64,000 nucleotides of DNA from Cymbidium sinense (taxonomy: Eukaryota; Streptophyta; Magnoliopsida; Asparagales; Orchidaceae). The notes beneath the pieces are model-generated. The model was given only the letters and a program-made list of their open reading frames with translations. It had not been told where the DNA came from and ran no database searches. The position numbers and the translations under genes were made by a program. The DNA lies in the NCBI GenBank assembly GCA_021442155.1, contig CM038222.1, forward strand, positions 105,396,121 through 105,460,120, read 5' to 3'. Positions 47,900 through 60,190 of this stretch are shown in pieces; the first letter of the stretch is position 1; each line of letters opens with the position of its first letter.

Positions 47900-49150
47900 T
47901 TGCGTCATGGCTAACCCAAGGTGATTGGGTCATGTTTACCACCCTCCTTGGAGTCCAAGTGGTCTTGAGAAAGAATATGACCAAATTCTAAGTAAATTTG
48001 GTCATTGAATACCCTTTGACCTTGGGGTAAAGTGGTCATTTGACCTTGATTTTGATTTGGGCAGATTTGAAATGATTCAAAAGTGGGTTGGGCCAAATTT
48101 CAAGTGATTTGGATTTTATTTGATTTGAATTGATTCAATTTGACCCATTTATGTCAAGTTGGGTCAAATTGGGTTAGGTTGACCAATTGTTCAAATTAGG
48201 TCAAATCATTGGTTATGTTAAGTTCAAATGATCATTTGGATCCTATGGGTAACATTGGTTTGGTTCAATTTAGTTTAGATTTGATTTTGGTTCATTTAGG
48301 TCAAATGGGTCAGGTTGACCAATTTGTCCCATTTGATCTAGTTGAGTTAGGTTAAGGGTTGGTTTAGGCTTGGTTGATCATTTGAAATATTTTGTAAGCT
48401 TTGGTTTCAATCAATTTTGGATTGGTTTGATTTCAAGTTGATTTGACCTTTTAGGTCAAGTTGGGTTCATGGTCAATTGGGATGGGTTGGGTTTAGTTGC
48501 CCAATTGAAGCTTTGGCCAAGTTCAACAATCAATTTAGAATAAATTTGACTCATTGGTTGCAATCACTTTGGCTTAGATCAAGATTTGACCCATTTTGAC
48601 TTTTTAGGTTAACTTGGGTCAACTTAGGTCAAGTGGTCAATTGGGCATAGTTTTGCTCAATTAATGGCTTGGTCAAGTTCAATCATTCATTATAAACTGG
48701 TTTAGATCATTATTTTTAATTAATTTAGAATGAATTTGACCCATTAGAGGATTTTGGCTAGTTTAGGTTTCATTTGGGCTAAGTGTTGACTTGGTCAAAG
48801 GCTAGGATTGACTTATTTTTGACCTAATTTGAGTAATTGATCATCCTATGATGATTGTTGCTCATAATGTGAGGCTTAGATGAGCTTAGTTCAATCCAAA
48901 TTGGGTTGGATTAGAATTTGGCTCAAAAAGGTGCTTTAGGTCACTTTGGGTCAAGTGAGCCTAAGTGGGTCAATTGGCTTCATCAAGGTTTGATTCAAGT
49001 TTAGTTGAACTCACATATTGACTTATGATTGAAATAAATCCAATTGTAAGTGATGTGGAGTCAACTGGGTTTTGATTCATTTAACAATTTCAAGTCAAAA
49101 GGGTAAATATGGGTTTAACTTGGGTTAGTTTGATTTTGATTTGGTGATTG
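47900..49150. repeat. Degenerate GGTCAAATTGG-type repeats in LTR D
   Basis: Dozens of short, imperfect copies of phrases such as GACCAATTTG, GGTCAAATTGGG and TTGACCCATTT. The reverse complement fills 14140-14700 in LTR B. The pattern looks like local slippage growth rather than coding sequence; frames across it (such as 47911-48096 minus) are shadows. Confidence 0.7.
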
Positions 49151-49804
49151 TAGTTTATATTTATATTTAGGCATGTGATTGAAGGAATGATTGTTTGAAG
49201 AGAAAATCCAAAAGTTTGGATTGATTTGAGAATGATTTGGATAAGTTCAAGGATTTGACTTGAAAGAGTATAAGTTGGATTTAAGTTAGATTTGGATTCG
49301 ATTTTTGAATTTAATTTTGGTTATTTGAATTTATATTTCATTTATATTTGTGAATATAAATGAGAATAAAAATGGATAATGAGTAAATCTTTTGAGTTTG
49401 GAGTGATTTGAATTTGATTTGAGCTAAGTCCATAAGATGAAATTAAAAGGGCTTAGGAAAGATTTTGGATTTTGAATTGATCATGGGTTTAAATTATTTG
49501 GTTTGGAATTGATTCATGATTTGGATTTTTGAATTGTTTTACGATTTAAGAAAATCCATTGAATTGTAATTGATTTAAGATTTGATTTGGAATTGATCAA
49601 GGAGGAAACAAGGATTGGGTTTAAGCTATAGGGTACAAGTCCTCCAAATACCCCTAAAGCATAACCTATCCATATGGCTAACTCTTTTAAGTCTCTAGGG
49701 TTAAGTTAAGTGTTCACTTAATCACTAGAAGTGTCTTAAGACTAAGAAACCTTTAGTGTCTGGGATGGAGAAGTTGAAAGCTCACTCTAAAAATGAGGTC
49801 TACA

Positions 49805-52690
49805 AAGAGTGCCCAATAGGTGTGGTGTGAGACTAGGCATATCGCATACAGGTGTTGACCAAGATGATTAACAATGCGAATAATCACAAGAACTAGAATG
49901 ATCTACTCCTCAAGAGGTGCGAATCAAGATTTTAGTTCAATGTGACTCTACTTATGTCAAAAACATAAGAGAGAAAAGGAGGAATCCATTAGGGATTGAG
50001 TGTGTTAGCCTTCCACTAGGAAATGGCTCAAGCCATCTACTGGTAAGAGGTTTTGAAATCCATCGAGGGATTAGAATTTAGAATCCACTAGGAATAAAAG
50101 ATGTGAACCTTTCACTGGGGAACAGTTTGGGTTGATAACTGACTCCACTAAAGAGATTGGAAAGTATCTCATCTAACTGAGGAGAAGCTGATTGATTTGA
50201 TTTATTTGAATTGACTCTACTGGGGGGAGGTTGATTGATTTTATTTCAGATTTTAAATTTTTGGAATTTTGAGAGCTTGTTGGTTTGCAATGGATGGCAC
50301 TGAGTAGGGGCCATGCTAGCCTTGGCCTACTTTAAAATTACCAATCTAAAGTGGTAGTCTACCAACAATATAGTAGGACTATCCAACCAAATGAGTTGCC
50401 TATCGGTGTGCAGTAGCTGTACTTAGGAAGAAAGCTTATTAGACTTACATCCTCCAAGGGATTATGGGTGATCCGTTGGAGAGAGATCAAATCCAACCTT
50501 AGACTAGAGTGAATTTCGCTTGGGGACTTAAATCTTCAAAGATAGTTAAAATTAATTCATTTTTAATTATATTTGATGGATTCCGTTGGTTTGCGATGGA
50601 CTGCACTGAGTAGAGGCCATGTCAACATTGGTCTACTTTAGATTTACCAATCCAAAGGGGTAGTCTACCAACCACATAGTAAGACTATCCAACCAAATAG
50701 GTGCCTTTCGGTGTGCAACAGATATACCAAGAAGAAAGTGTAGTAGACTTACATCTTCCAAAGTAGGGATTAGTCGCTGAGGTGATCAGTTGGCGAGGCA
50801 ACGAATCGAACCCAACCTTAGGCTGACTGCAGAGTGAATGTCACTGGAGGACTTAAATCAGCTCAAAGATAGTCAAAATTAATTTCATTTTTTTAATTGT
50901 GTTTGATGGATCCTGTTGGTTTGTGATGGACTACACTGAGAAGGGGTCATGTCAGCTCTAATCTACTTTAGATTTACCGATCAAAAGGTAATAGCTTCTC
51001 AGCTGAGGGAAGAACTATCCAACCAATGGGGTGTCTTTTTGATTTGCAGCGGCTAATTCATGAAAGAAAGCATGGGGACTCACATCTTTCCTGAATTAAA
51101 GATCGTTGGGTAGACATATTAGCAAGGTAACATATCGACCTGACCTAGGGCTGCCCATCGGTTTGAGACAGTCATGCTACAAAGAATGCGTAGTAGACTT
51201 ATGTCTTCCAAAGCAAAATGACTGCCGGGGAAACCTATTTATTTCAAAATAGATTGAATCTGACCTAAGGGCGACTATGGAGAGAGAGCTGACCTAGGGA
51301 CCTATCTCAACTCAAGTCGAAATTCCTATAGGGTGTTGCGACACGCCCTAAAGATAGATGCTGGGAATGGTGTGGAGCTTGAATTCTAATCCATAAGCAA
51401 ATAAATTTTTTTATTTGGTTTGTTTTGTCTATTTTGTTTATCATGGATCATGTTGGTTTATGAGGGGTCATGATAAGGAGCTTATATTAGGACCTATCTC
51501 ATTTACTAGTCCAAGGGAGAATATGTGCATCGAACAAATTCTTCAACCATAGGGTGGCTACTAAGAAATAGGCCAAAAAAAGTAATCCTAGTATCTAAAT
51601 TGAGTTACAAAGGATGTGATCCAAACAAAGTGCCCGCAGAGAGGCCATGAGTGCTTTATCCAAAACCCTGGAGAAGAAGATATCTATATGTATTCGGTTG
51701 CCAACTCAAAGAGAAAGCATGGGGACTCACATTTGCCAAGATTGGTGTATCTACTGGTGAGTCGCTGTCAGCATAGCAAACATCAACCAACTTAAAGTGC
51801 CCTTTTGCAACAATCAACCTAGGAAGAAAGCATCAGGGACTCACATCCTCCTACAGTGGAACTAATTGTCAGGATAGTCTGTCTTCGGCTTAATAGGTGA
51901 TTGACTAATGAGTGAATGCCACTCAGGGACTTATATCAAGTCAAAAGTAGTCGAGAGAAGGAGCCACTGGGGGACTTATTCTAAACCTCAGATATACTCG
52001 ACCTAGTTAGTGCATTATGGCTAGTCCAAGAAGAAGGCGTGTAGACTTATATCTTCTTAAACAAAGTCAACAGGAGGTAGCTTACTGGTCGTGCAGTGAG
52101 GCCTATCAAATTAACAAGGTGCTCATTGATTTGCAATGGTCAAGTCAGAAAGAAAGCATAGGGACTCACATCTTTCAAACAAGTGACCACTGACACACTA
52201 GCAAGGTAAGCGTAGCCCGACCTAGAGTAGCTAATGAGTGATTGCCACAAGTAGCTTGCTCCCACATCAAAATAGCCCGAGATAAAAGATATGTTTTTGT
52301 GTTTGTATTTTTGTTTGTGTTTATGTTTGAAGAGGACATGATGCCACTTGGGTTCTCTCACACCTATCCAAAAACATGCTTAAAAGTTGATGAAATGGTT
52401 CCATGAATGGCAGTTGTGATCCCACTAAGAAAAGATGCAGCTTGGGTTCTCTTATACCTAACTTAGTCTGTTAGAAATAGGATGCCACTTGGGTTCTCAC
52501 ACCTATTCTAGTAGCTAGGGAATCATGTTTAATTTGTGTTTATTGTTGTGAAAGCAAGAGAATGCCTCTTGGCTTCTCTTATACTTACCTTATTGTGTGA
52601 TTCAAATAAGTATACAACCTTCTTGAATGAAGAGAATATTTTCATAAATTGAATAGAATTTTGATGATAATTATTTTCAAACATGATTTT
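49805..52690 (-). repeat. 3' untranslated zone of element 2 with large degenerate repeats
   Basis: Same unit as 5275-8560, here starting near 50280, 50580 and 50905 (GTTGGTTTGCGATGGACT, then CCAACCACATAGTA, then ACTTACATCCTCCAAAG). Order and spacing follow element 1, and both copies have a later series of CACTTGGGTTCTCTCACACC phrases before integrase. No coding sequence. Confidence 0.75.
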
Positions 52691-52699
52691 ATGGAAGTA

Positions 52700-53740
52700 T
52701 TTCCTCAAATAGAACCCATTAATTAGATCGTGTTCCCTTTACAATCTGATAAGATCCTCCTTGGTAGGCCTTCTCTATGTCAAAAGGGTCTTCCCAAGTG
52801 ATTTCAAACTTATCTCTCATCTTTCGACGGGCAACAATTGGTCTCCTTAGAACTAAAATAAGCTCTCCTACTTGAAAAGTTCTAGGCGACTTGTTGTGAG
52901 CTTGAATCATCTTGGCTTTGTGCAACTCGAGGTTCGGCACGCCCGTACATCTCTCCAAACCTTCAAGCTCTACTAACAACCTGGTTTTGCTCTATAGTGA
53001 TTTTACTACCATTGCTATCCTTAATGATGGGAGTTGCACTTCTAAGCTGAGAACTACACCAGAAGAGATTGGGTTGGAGTTAGATGCGGTAGGCCACAAG
53101 GCATCAACCAACTGCTCATGCCACTATTGCTTGTTATCATGGAGTGTCTTCTTTAGTATCTGGATTAGAGTTTTGTTGAATGCCTCTACTAAGCCATTTT
53201 CCCTGGGACAGTAAATGTAGTATCTCCAATCAATACTATGTCTCTTGACAAAGCTGTTGATCTTGGTGCTCTTAAATGCCGTATCATTATCGGATAAATT
53301 CATCAAGGAACCTCGAACCTATATACGAAATGATTCCTGAAAAATATGAGCACATGCTGAGTTATGACCTCTTTGAGTGGGATTGCCTTTGCCCACTTGG
53401 AAAAGTAATCGGTGGTAGTTAAGATGAACTAGTGACCCTTGGAAAAAGGAGGATCGATAGGACCCACTATATCGGTACCCCAAGACTCAAATGGTCATGA
53501 GGCTAATGTAGGATGTAGAATATTGGGTGGTTGATATAGGACCACATCATGTACTTGACACTGATGACATCTCCTAGCTACATCCATGCAGTCTCGAATC
53601 ATTGAAGGCCAGTAGTATCCTATTCTTTTGATCTTGGCTTTCATCTTCAGACCGGATTGATGCACTCTGCATAGACCTAAATGTACCTCAACCATGATCT
53701 TACAAGCTTCATGTTTATCTAAATAGTGTAACCACATTTG
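52700..53740 (-). pseudogene. Integrase remnant of element 2
   Basis: The zinc domain (53495-53737) keeps HLGLCRVHQSG and ARRCHQCQVH. The catalytic core holds SDNDTAFKSTKI (second Asp, with Gly changed to Asp in SDNG) and PRENGLVEAFNKTLIQI (catalytic Glu in VEAFNKT) in 53124-53306. The C-terminal domain (52719-52979) keeps FQVGELILVLRRP and WEDPFDIEKAYQGGSYQIV, where DPF replaces the usual GPF. Three frames are needed, so it is inactive, but all three catalytic regions can be traced. Confidence 0.9.
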
Positions 53741-54330
53741 GTCAAAAGAGAAGATAAGGTGTCATCCATGAGAGCATAGGAGAGAGCTCTCTGCTTCATC
53801 TGATGGGCTTGTGATTTCTCTTGAGGTAGTTTTCCTGTGTTCAAGCAATCTATGAATGGTTGCATCTAATCCAACCCCTCATCTTTATTAGCAACGGTAA
53901 GCTCCCCTTCAAGATAAAGTCTCTCGTTGAGTTCAATATCAATAAGGGATAGGACTTGTCTATTTTGGACCCTTATTGGAATATACTCATCTTCTGGACT
54001 TGCCAATTCCTTGGTGAGTTTGGCCAAAGCTTCTGCTACTACATTCTTTCCTCGAGGAACCTAGACCTCAGATTTGGGGCCAATGCTTCATGGTAGTATA
54101 CTTAAGCTTAGATTTTAAAACTTTATAAGACCCAACAATCTGGTTGATGACCAACTTAGAATCCCCGTAGATGTTCATGCTTTTGACATACACTACAATA
54201 GATAACTTCAGACCGGCAATCAAAGCCTCATACTTGACTTTATTGTTGGTGCATGGATTGAAGAGATATTATGAGAATCTCATCACATCATCTGAGTTAA
54301 GAAAATGATTTCTACCCCTCAAGAGAAGAT
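53741..54330 (-). pseudogene. Second (archaeal-type) RNase H remnant of element 2
   Basis: The minus strand reads KYEALIAGLKLS near 54210-54245, then NIYGDSKLVINQIVG near 54140-54185, which are the Glu and Asp motifs of the extra RNase H found in the Tat lineage. The ADALAKLA-like tail near 54000-54050 is frameshifted. From 53741 to 53960 it runs into the integrase zinc domain. This is the clearest evidence in the window for the dual RNase H layout. Confidence 0.85.
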
Positions 54331-55020
54331 CGTGATTCTTCTTTTTTTTAAAAGGAAGTCACACCATCAAAATATACATCTCCTAATGAACTTAGTCCCC
54401 TCCCTAAGTTCATGATTTGTTCATCGGGAGGTCATCACTAAGCGAATATGCAGGAAGTGTAAGAAATCGCAATGTCCATTCTTTCACCACATGGAATGAA
54501 TGTAATATCAAACTGTGAGAGAATCATGGACCAACATTCCAACCGTCTGGATAACGTCGGTTGTGTCATGAGATACTACAGTGGATTGATTTTTGAAATC
54601 AAGTTCACCTTATGAGAAAGCATATAATGGCATAGCTTTTTGGGATGGAAAGATTAAAGCTAGGAAATGTTTCTCAATAGGTGGGTAGTTTGCTTCAGTA
54701 GGGATCAGACGATGGCTGAGGTAGTAGAGAGCATTCTCCTTCCCTTCATCATTGGTTTGCATTAACTACGCACCAAAAGAGTCATCCAATGCAGTAGTGT
54801 AGAGGATAAGTGGCTTGCCCGGGATAAGGGTTGCTAGAACTGGCGACTTCACCAAATATTATTTGATGTCTTCAAAAGCATGATGACACTTGTCATCCCA
54901 CTTGAACTTAGCATTCTTTTTGACAAGTGCTGAAAATGGCTTGCATCTTCCTGATAGATTGGAGATAAAGTATCTTAGATACGCTAACCACCCTTAGAAT
55001 GCTCTAAGTTGAGTTAGACT
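54331..55020 (-). pseudogene. RNase H (first) and RT connection remnant of element 2
   Basis: The minus strand gives FISNLSGRCKPFSALVKK and KFKWDDKCHHAFEDIK (about 54860-54965), then LILYTTALDDSFGA (about 54780-54815) and LYYLSHRLIPTEANYPPIEK (about 54680-54740). The first catalytic Asp is in ALDDSFG. Small indels split the frame. Confidence 0.85.
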
Positions 55021-55990
55021 TTTAGGGGGTGGAATTTCTAAGATAGCTTTGACCTTTTCTGGGTCTATCTCTATTTTTTGGTGCTGGACAACAAACCCAA
55101 GGAACTTCCCTGAAACACTTTAGGGGATTCATTTTGAGGTTATATTGTCTTAACTGTTTGAAAATTACTCTCAAGTCAAAGAGATGGTCTTCCTTTTCTT
55201 TTCCTTTGACTACTAGATCATCAACATAGCATTCAACTTGATGATGAATGAGTTCGTTGAAGATCTGAGTCATGGCCCGCTGGAATGTAGCACCGACATT
55301 TTTAAGGTCAAAAGGCATGACCTTATAACAATAGATTTTGAAAAGTAGTATTTCTTTCATCCTCGAGAACCATCTTGATTTGGTTGTAGCCAGATGACCC
55401 ATCCATGATGGAGAATACTGCATGAGATGAGGCAATGTTCACCATTAATTTTGGTATAAGAAGTGAGAATTCATCCTTAGGACATGCATTGTTTAAGTCC
55501 CTGAAATTGACACATATGTGAATTTGACCATTCTTTTCTTAACTGGCATGACACTAGATAACCAGGTAGGATATTTTTCTTCCATGATGAAGCCAGCATC
55601 GATCAATTTCTTGACTTCAGAAATGACTTGTTGTTCGATTTCTAATCACATGCATCTAGGAGCTTGCTTGATAAGGTTAGTGTTAGGGTCTATTGCAGTT
55701 TGTGGACTATTAAGTTAGAAGATAATCTTGGCACCTCTTCATAGCTCCATGCAATGAAGTCCTTAAACTCAATTAATAGCCCAACTAAGTCACTGGTTTC
55801 TTCTTCATTCAACAGAGAACTGAAGTATGTAAGATGTGGATCTTCTTTTATCCCGAGATTGATTTCTTTGAGCTTGTCAATAGTTGAATGGATTTTCTCT
55901 TTAAATTGTGGAGGTGCATTTTTGATTTGAAGATCATCTGGATCATCTGAAGTTTTAAAAGACACTTCATCATAAGATTTAATGTGGTTA
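55021..55990 (-). pseudogene. Reverse transcriptase remnant of element 2
   Basis: 55690-55965 encodes the N-terminal part with SSLLNEEETSDLVGLLIEFK and WSYEEVPRLSS. FRDLNNACPKDEF and MDGSSGYNQIKM are readable near 55390-55500, so the segment deleted from element 1 is present here. 55022-55435 keeps MTQIFNELIHHQVECYVDD, with the YVDD box at 55217-55228, and NLKMNPLKC. Frameshifts near 55330 and 55560 inactivate it. Confidence 0.9.
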
Positions 55991-57040
55991 GATAAGAACT
56001 TATCAAACTCTAGATGATTGGTGACAATTAAGCAGTAACCATCATTGTCAACTGGACCTATTATACAAAATCCTAGTCCTAGTCTTGATTATGCATCCCT
56101 GTCTTTATTGTCCCACAGCTTCTTGAAATACTCTGACCTGTGTCTGAACCATGTATAAGGAATAAAACCTTTCTTTGTGAGATTATGAACACAAGGCGAG
56201 TACAAATCAAAAGATAATTTTGTTAAATCTTTATATGAATTACCCTTAAGTTCTACATCTACTTATGGACTTGAGGATGATGATCCCAATAGGAACCCCT
56301 TTGGCTTGACATCCATGGAAGACCTAAGGGCTTCCTTAACTACTAAACCTTCAACTTTTTGAGAAGAAAGTGAGGTTAGAGCTAAAGTTCTCAACTGTTG
56401 GCTAATAGTTTTACATAAACTTAATTTAAATACATTCATGCTTTGCATGAAGGCCTGGTCTTTGTCATTATCTGGCTCGAGTGTCACCTTTATTGAAACC
56501 CGGTGAGAGGGGTTGGCTGGTGTACTAATCACATGAGACTCATCTTTCGAGTTGGATTCTAAGTCTATATGAATAGCGTGGGTACTCCTATGAACTAGAA
56601 CATGACCCCTATTGGCTGACTGCCAACAAGGGGGTCTTCCACCTATGGAATTTCCTCTATATCTGCCACTGCCTTTACCTGGTGGAGGCTAAGTCATCCT
56701 ACCCATATGTCCGTATGGTGGAACAACTATGGGAATGTACATGTGGCTACCTCTTTCTTGGTGTCCTTTCTCACTCATTTATATTTTCATTCTTCTTTTT
56801 GTTTTTCATTTTCTCTTTCTTTTCTTTTCTTCATTTTCTTTTTTTCTTTTTTATATTTGAATTTTGGCCAAATTCTAGAAATGGTGTTTTGATTTTGAGG
56901 AAGATAATAGGTTGCATCCTCATATATCTCGACCTCTAATTGAAAATGGACTTTTCATCTCCTTTAACATAATATTTGATTTCATCTCTTCAAAACTTGA
57001 TGCACTAATGGAGGAGGATGGAATCATCATGTTAGTGTAT
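55991..57040 (-). pseudogene. Protease-RT linker of element 2
   Basis: An open frame at 56263-56532 with DVKPKGFLLGSSSSSP is the only coding-like part. The T/C-rich run at 56775-56850 is low complexity and matches 12590-12640 in element 1. No catalytic domain seen. Confidence 0.6.
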
Positions 57041-57500
57041 CCAAGGCCTACCATGCAAAGTAGTGAATGATGTATTGAATAAATTATATAGAACTTTCAT
57101 CTTAGTCACCTATTTCCAAAGGCAACACTATGGAGCCTAAAGCCCCCTCACCTTGTTCATTGAATCCTCGTAATATCATCTGATCTCCTTAGAGAATAAA
57201 GATGTAGATCCTCAAATAGGCAAAGGTTTCTAGGCTCATAATGTTCACTAATGCACCTTGATCAACTAAAACCTTAGAAAGTATGAATCTGCCCATACCC
57301 ACTATAATGTAGAGGGGACGGTTCTGCTCCATGTCCCCCAGAAGAAGGTCTTCGTCGGTGAATGTGACTCCTTGGGCTTCTGTTGAATAATGTGTCTCCT
57401 CTCAATGGTCAGCAGAGCTAAGCATATCTTTAAATTAATAAGGGCCTTGATTAGTGACTCCCTCATCTCTTTGGATAAGACAAGTATCATATATGCTTAG
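57041..57500 (-). pseudogene. Aspartic protease remnant of element 2
   Basis: The minus strand reads KVLVDQGALVNIMSLETF near 57220-57275. The DQG triplet stands where gypsy proteases have the catalytic Asp (D-S/T/G-G). LRGFNEQGEGALGSIVLPLE follows near 57110-57175. A frame at 57302-57490 covers the N-terminal side. Stops occur between the parts, so it is inactive. Confidence 0.8.
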
Positions 57501-57990
57501 TTTAGCTAGCAACTTTCTTAGGTGAGTGAGGACATTGTAATCAACTTTGGGCTGATCCTCCACAAGCATATCCATGGGTGGAGCATCATGTGGAGGGGCT
57601 TCTTGATTGCTGGAACCAATGACTTGTTTTCCTTTATCTTAAGGTGCTACCCTAGGAGTAGAACCTTGATATGGAGGTTAACTTTGATGATCTCTTGTGG
57701 TGGTTTAGTGGAAGACGACCACCATCAAGCATACCTATAGCTTCTCCTATAGGACCCTAGAAATCAAATGATTCCAAGTCTATCTCAAGAGGTGAACAGT
57801 AGTATTAAAAGGAAAGTCCATTTCTGAATCTGAAAGAGGATGATCAGAGTTGTTATAATTATTTAGACTTGAAGAATTTTCTAAAAGAGTAGAGTCAGAC
57901 AACCCATCAGAAGTGACATAGATGTAATTCAAACTAGCTTTATTTCTTGATTTCTTGGATTTAGAAGGAGGTACATAGTAGAAATCAAGT
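57501..57990 (-). pseudogene. Gag end and junction to protease, element 2
   Basis: Continuous counterpart of 13151-13363 plus 20605-20970 in element 1. GGAGCATCATGTGGAGGGGC at 57580 and CCTATAGCTTCTCCTAT near 57735 match the two sides of solo LTR B. The region is Ser- and Glu-rich spacer. It ends abruptly at the truncation point. Confidence 0.75.
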
Positions 57991-57999
57991 ATTTTAACT

Positions 58000-58435
58000 A
58001 TTTATTTTCTTGATAAAATATATTAAAAAAATTATTTTAGACAAAAATATTAATTGTAACATATAAGAGATCAATAGAATTCAAGGAAACATTCTAACAA
58101 GTATATAATAATAAAAAAATTATAAGAACCTTCACTTTTTCTCTTCTTAGCACATTTTCTATCTCAAGCTATGGTCATTTGCATTTAATCTATCTATGAT
58201 AAAGTTTAAAATATATTTATTATTTATTTTCTCAAAAAAAGATATATATCCAAAAAATATTTTTGACAAAAGTAATTTTGCTAATTAGAAGAGAGCAATA
58301 GAATTCAAGGGAATGCTCTAATAAGCATATAAGTATTTTTTTTTATAAGAAGCTTCACTCTTTCTCTTCTCAGCACCTTTCAGATCTCGAAGTCACCATT
58401 TGTATGTAATCAAAATCAATGGTAAAGTTAAAAGG
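58000..58435. repeat. Local direct duplication, about 220 bp units
   Basis: 58040-58215 and 58265-58435 share CAATAGAATTCAAGG, then CTTCACT.TTTCTCTTCT.AGCAC, then a GGTAAAGTTAAAA-like end, with many differences. ATTTTC.TGATAAAATATATT is also found at 60700-60728, beside the inner edge of the inverted repeat. Confidence 0.8.
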
Positions 58436-58553
58436 TAACCTTTTTTTGTCTTTGAATGCCTTGTTGGAGGTTAGTGATGTTACACATTTATTTATAAGAT
58501 TTGAAAATGTCATTTGTGTTCTAAATTTTAATATATTTTATAAAATGCATCAT

Positions 58554-59275
58554 CCTCTTCAGTGTCTTCTTTCTTATGAAGTTCTAAAGAATATCTGTAA
58601 ATAGCCTCCATATAGAACCGAGCGCCTTCAACCGAACATGAGTGTGTCGACTAATGTTTAAATGATATGTTAGCTATTTTGAAGCTTAAAATTGATAAAA
58701 GGATTGAACTGTGGAACAACAACCTTGTTTTATCACTACTTTGTGAACTTGTTCAGTTTTGTTTTGGTTTTTTGCTTTCTTACTAAAGAAGATAACTACG
58801 ATATTTATTGTATTTAATAATATTTTGCTTTAGTTTTGGCAATGATACTATTACTACATATCAGTTCTTGAAGATCTAAAACTGCTGATAGAATGGTAAT
58901 CTAAATTATTGTTATACTAGTAGTTATCAAGGTAAAGACATTCAGTTTTTTCTCTAAGATTGTTGTGGTGGGATGTGTAGACAATTGATTGAGCCTTATT
59001 TTGAATTGTAGTCATATGCCTCAATCAACTCACAATTATGGCTTAGGCAAGTTAATAAGGTCGATGCATGTTTAAATCAATCGAATGGGTAGCATGAGCT
59101 AGCTTGAAGTTTCATCTCGTGATTGTTGTGCACGATTCAACTTGATGCTAATCATCCATCTTCTGATTGTTATGGATTGAATAAGCTTGATTGAGCTAAC
59201 TATGCTCTTTCTCTCTTGGGTATTAAGATTCTATTTGAGAGAGAGAGAGAGAGGATGATGCATTTGTATGTTTAA
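58554..59275 (+). repeat. Left arm of a 0.72-kb inverted repeat
   Basis: Reverse complement of 60789-61527 with few differences. It starts CCTCTTCAGTGTCTTC and ends GAGGATGATGCATTTG, then TATGTTTAA. A GA tract near 59239-59254 pairs with the CT tract of the other arm. A plus-strand frame at 58419-58604 crosses the outer edge and is not recognised. Confidence 0.93.
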
Positions 59276-59881
59276 CCCTTTTCATATTACATTGATTTTT
59301 ATAATTATTTTGCAAGCATATGCTTTGATGGGAACGCTTTTTTGTTAATTTCATGTAATATATGGCTTCACTTTTCAAATCAATTTATATATAATTAATT
59401 TCTATTTTATTTTGCTTCACTCCTAAATAAAAAATGCATGTACAAGGTATGCACTCTCTAGTGATATGCATTATGCTTCTGGTACCTTCGAAGCATTCGT
59501 GAAAGTTCCAAATCTCTTACGACCACACACTCAAATATTTTGTACAAGGTATGCCCTCTCTTTATCATTATTTTGGCGGTTCTGACTTTTTAGCTCTTTT
59601 CTTAACCATATGGTGGAAGCTACTTTGTACCCTTCATAAATTTTGACTATTGCCCTTTTTTTTTTTAATGCTGAAACCTTAGTGCCCAGTCGATACCTTA
59701 ATTTTATATATTTTGTACTTCAAATTTAAATATAGCTGTGTTGGAAAATATTCTATAGCATGCACCATGTCGCTACTTGGTGGACTGACTAACTCATCAG
59801 TCGCTTCTTATCCCCAATCTTTTATTTAAAAGCATGGTTTTTGGGTTTGAAATCCATAGGACAACTATAGAGCAGTAAATA
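59276..59881. other. Spacer of the inverted repeat, left part
   Basis: AT-rich. TGTACAAGGTATGC occurs twice, near 59440 and 59541, about 100 bp apart. No gene is recognised. Confidence 0.45.
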
Positions 59882-60190
59882 CATCAACCACCACAACAAC
59901 ATGCCTTTATCCCACTTCGTTCAGTTATTTGAATCCTTTTTTTCCATTATGTATTAAGTGTCATATTCTTATTTAAGTCTAATAAAATAAGATCATTTTT
60001 TATGCTTCTTGATGAAGTCTTTTTGGTCTACCTCTATTTTTTTTAACATAAGCTGAATCTAATACATCTACTTTCGTAACTGCATTGGACAGCCGACATT
60101 TTATGTGATCAAATCATCTAAGACGACTCTCGTTAATCTTATTTGTCACTTGAGCTACTCTAACCTTCTCATGTATATACTTATTTTGCA
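59882..60190 (-). mobile_element. 3' end of an RTE-type LINE
   Basis: Minus-strand reading gives SRLR.FDHIKCRLSNAV then KKNRGRPKRL, the C-terminal end of plant RTE-like LINE proteins (usual form NRLRWFGHV.RR ... GRGRPK.W), and ends in a TTG-rich tail (ACATGTTGTTGTGGTGGTTG region at 59885-59905), as these elements do. Stops are present. Only the last 300 bp remain, as expected of 5'-truncated LINEs. It lies inside the loop of the inverted repeat. Confidence 0.75.

Larger units (their letters stand above)
43139..49804 (-). repeat. LTR D, 3' LTR of element 2, outer end lost
   Basis: 6.67 kb. It aligns with C from about 27807 and ends at 49804, where A ends at 5274. In coding orientation it starts TGTAGACCTCA, one change from the TGTTGACC start. 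The stretch 47900-49150, with repeated GGGTCAAATTGG-type phrases, matches 14140-14900 of B inverted and is absent or shortened in A and C, so internal length differs between copies. D is visibly more diverged from A and C than they are from each other. Confidence 0.82.
43139..57990 (-). mobile_element. Second giant Tat/Ogre-like element (element 2), truncated
   Basis: Same family and layout as element 1: LTR D, 3' zone of large repeats, then integrase, second RNase H, RNase H, RT, protease and gag end on the minus strand. Similarity stops on the right at about 57990 (matching about 20970 of element 1), so most of gag, the leader and the 5' LTR are lost, and on the left about 490 bp of the LTR end is missing. 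No duplication flanks it. It supplies the empty site that proves the insertion of solo LTR B in element 1. Confidence 0.85.
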
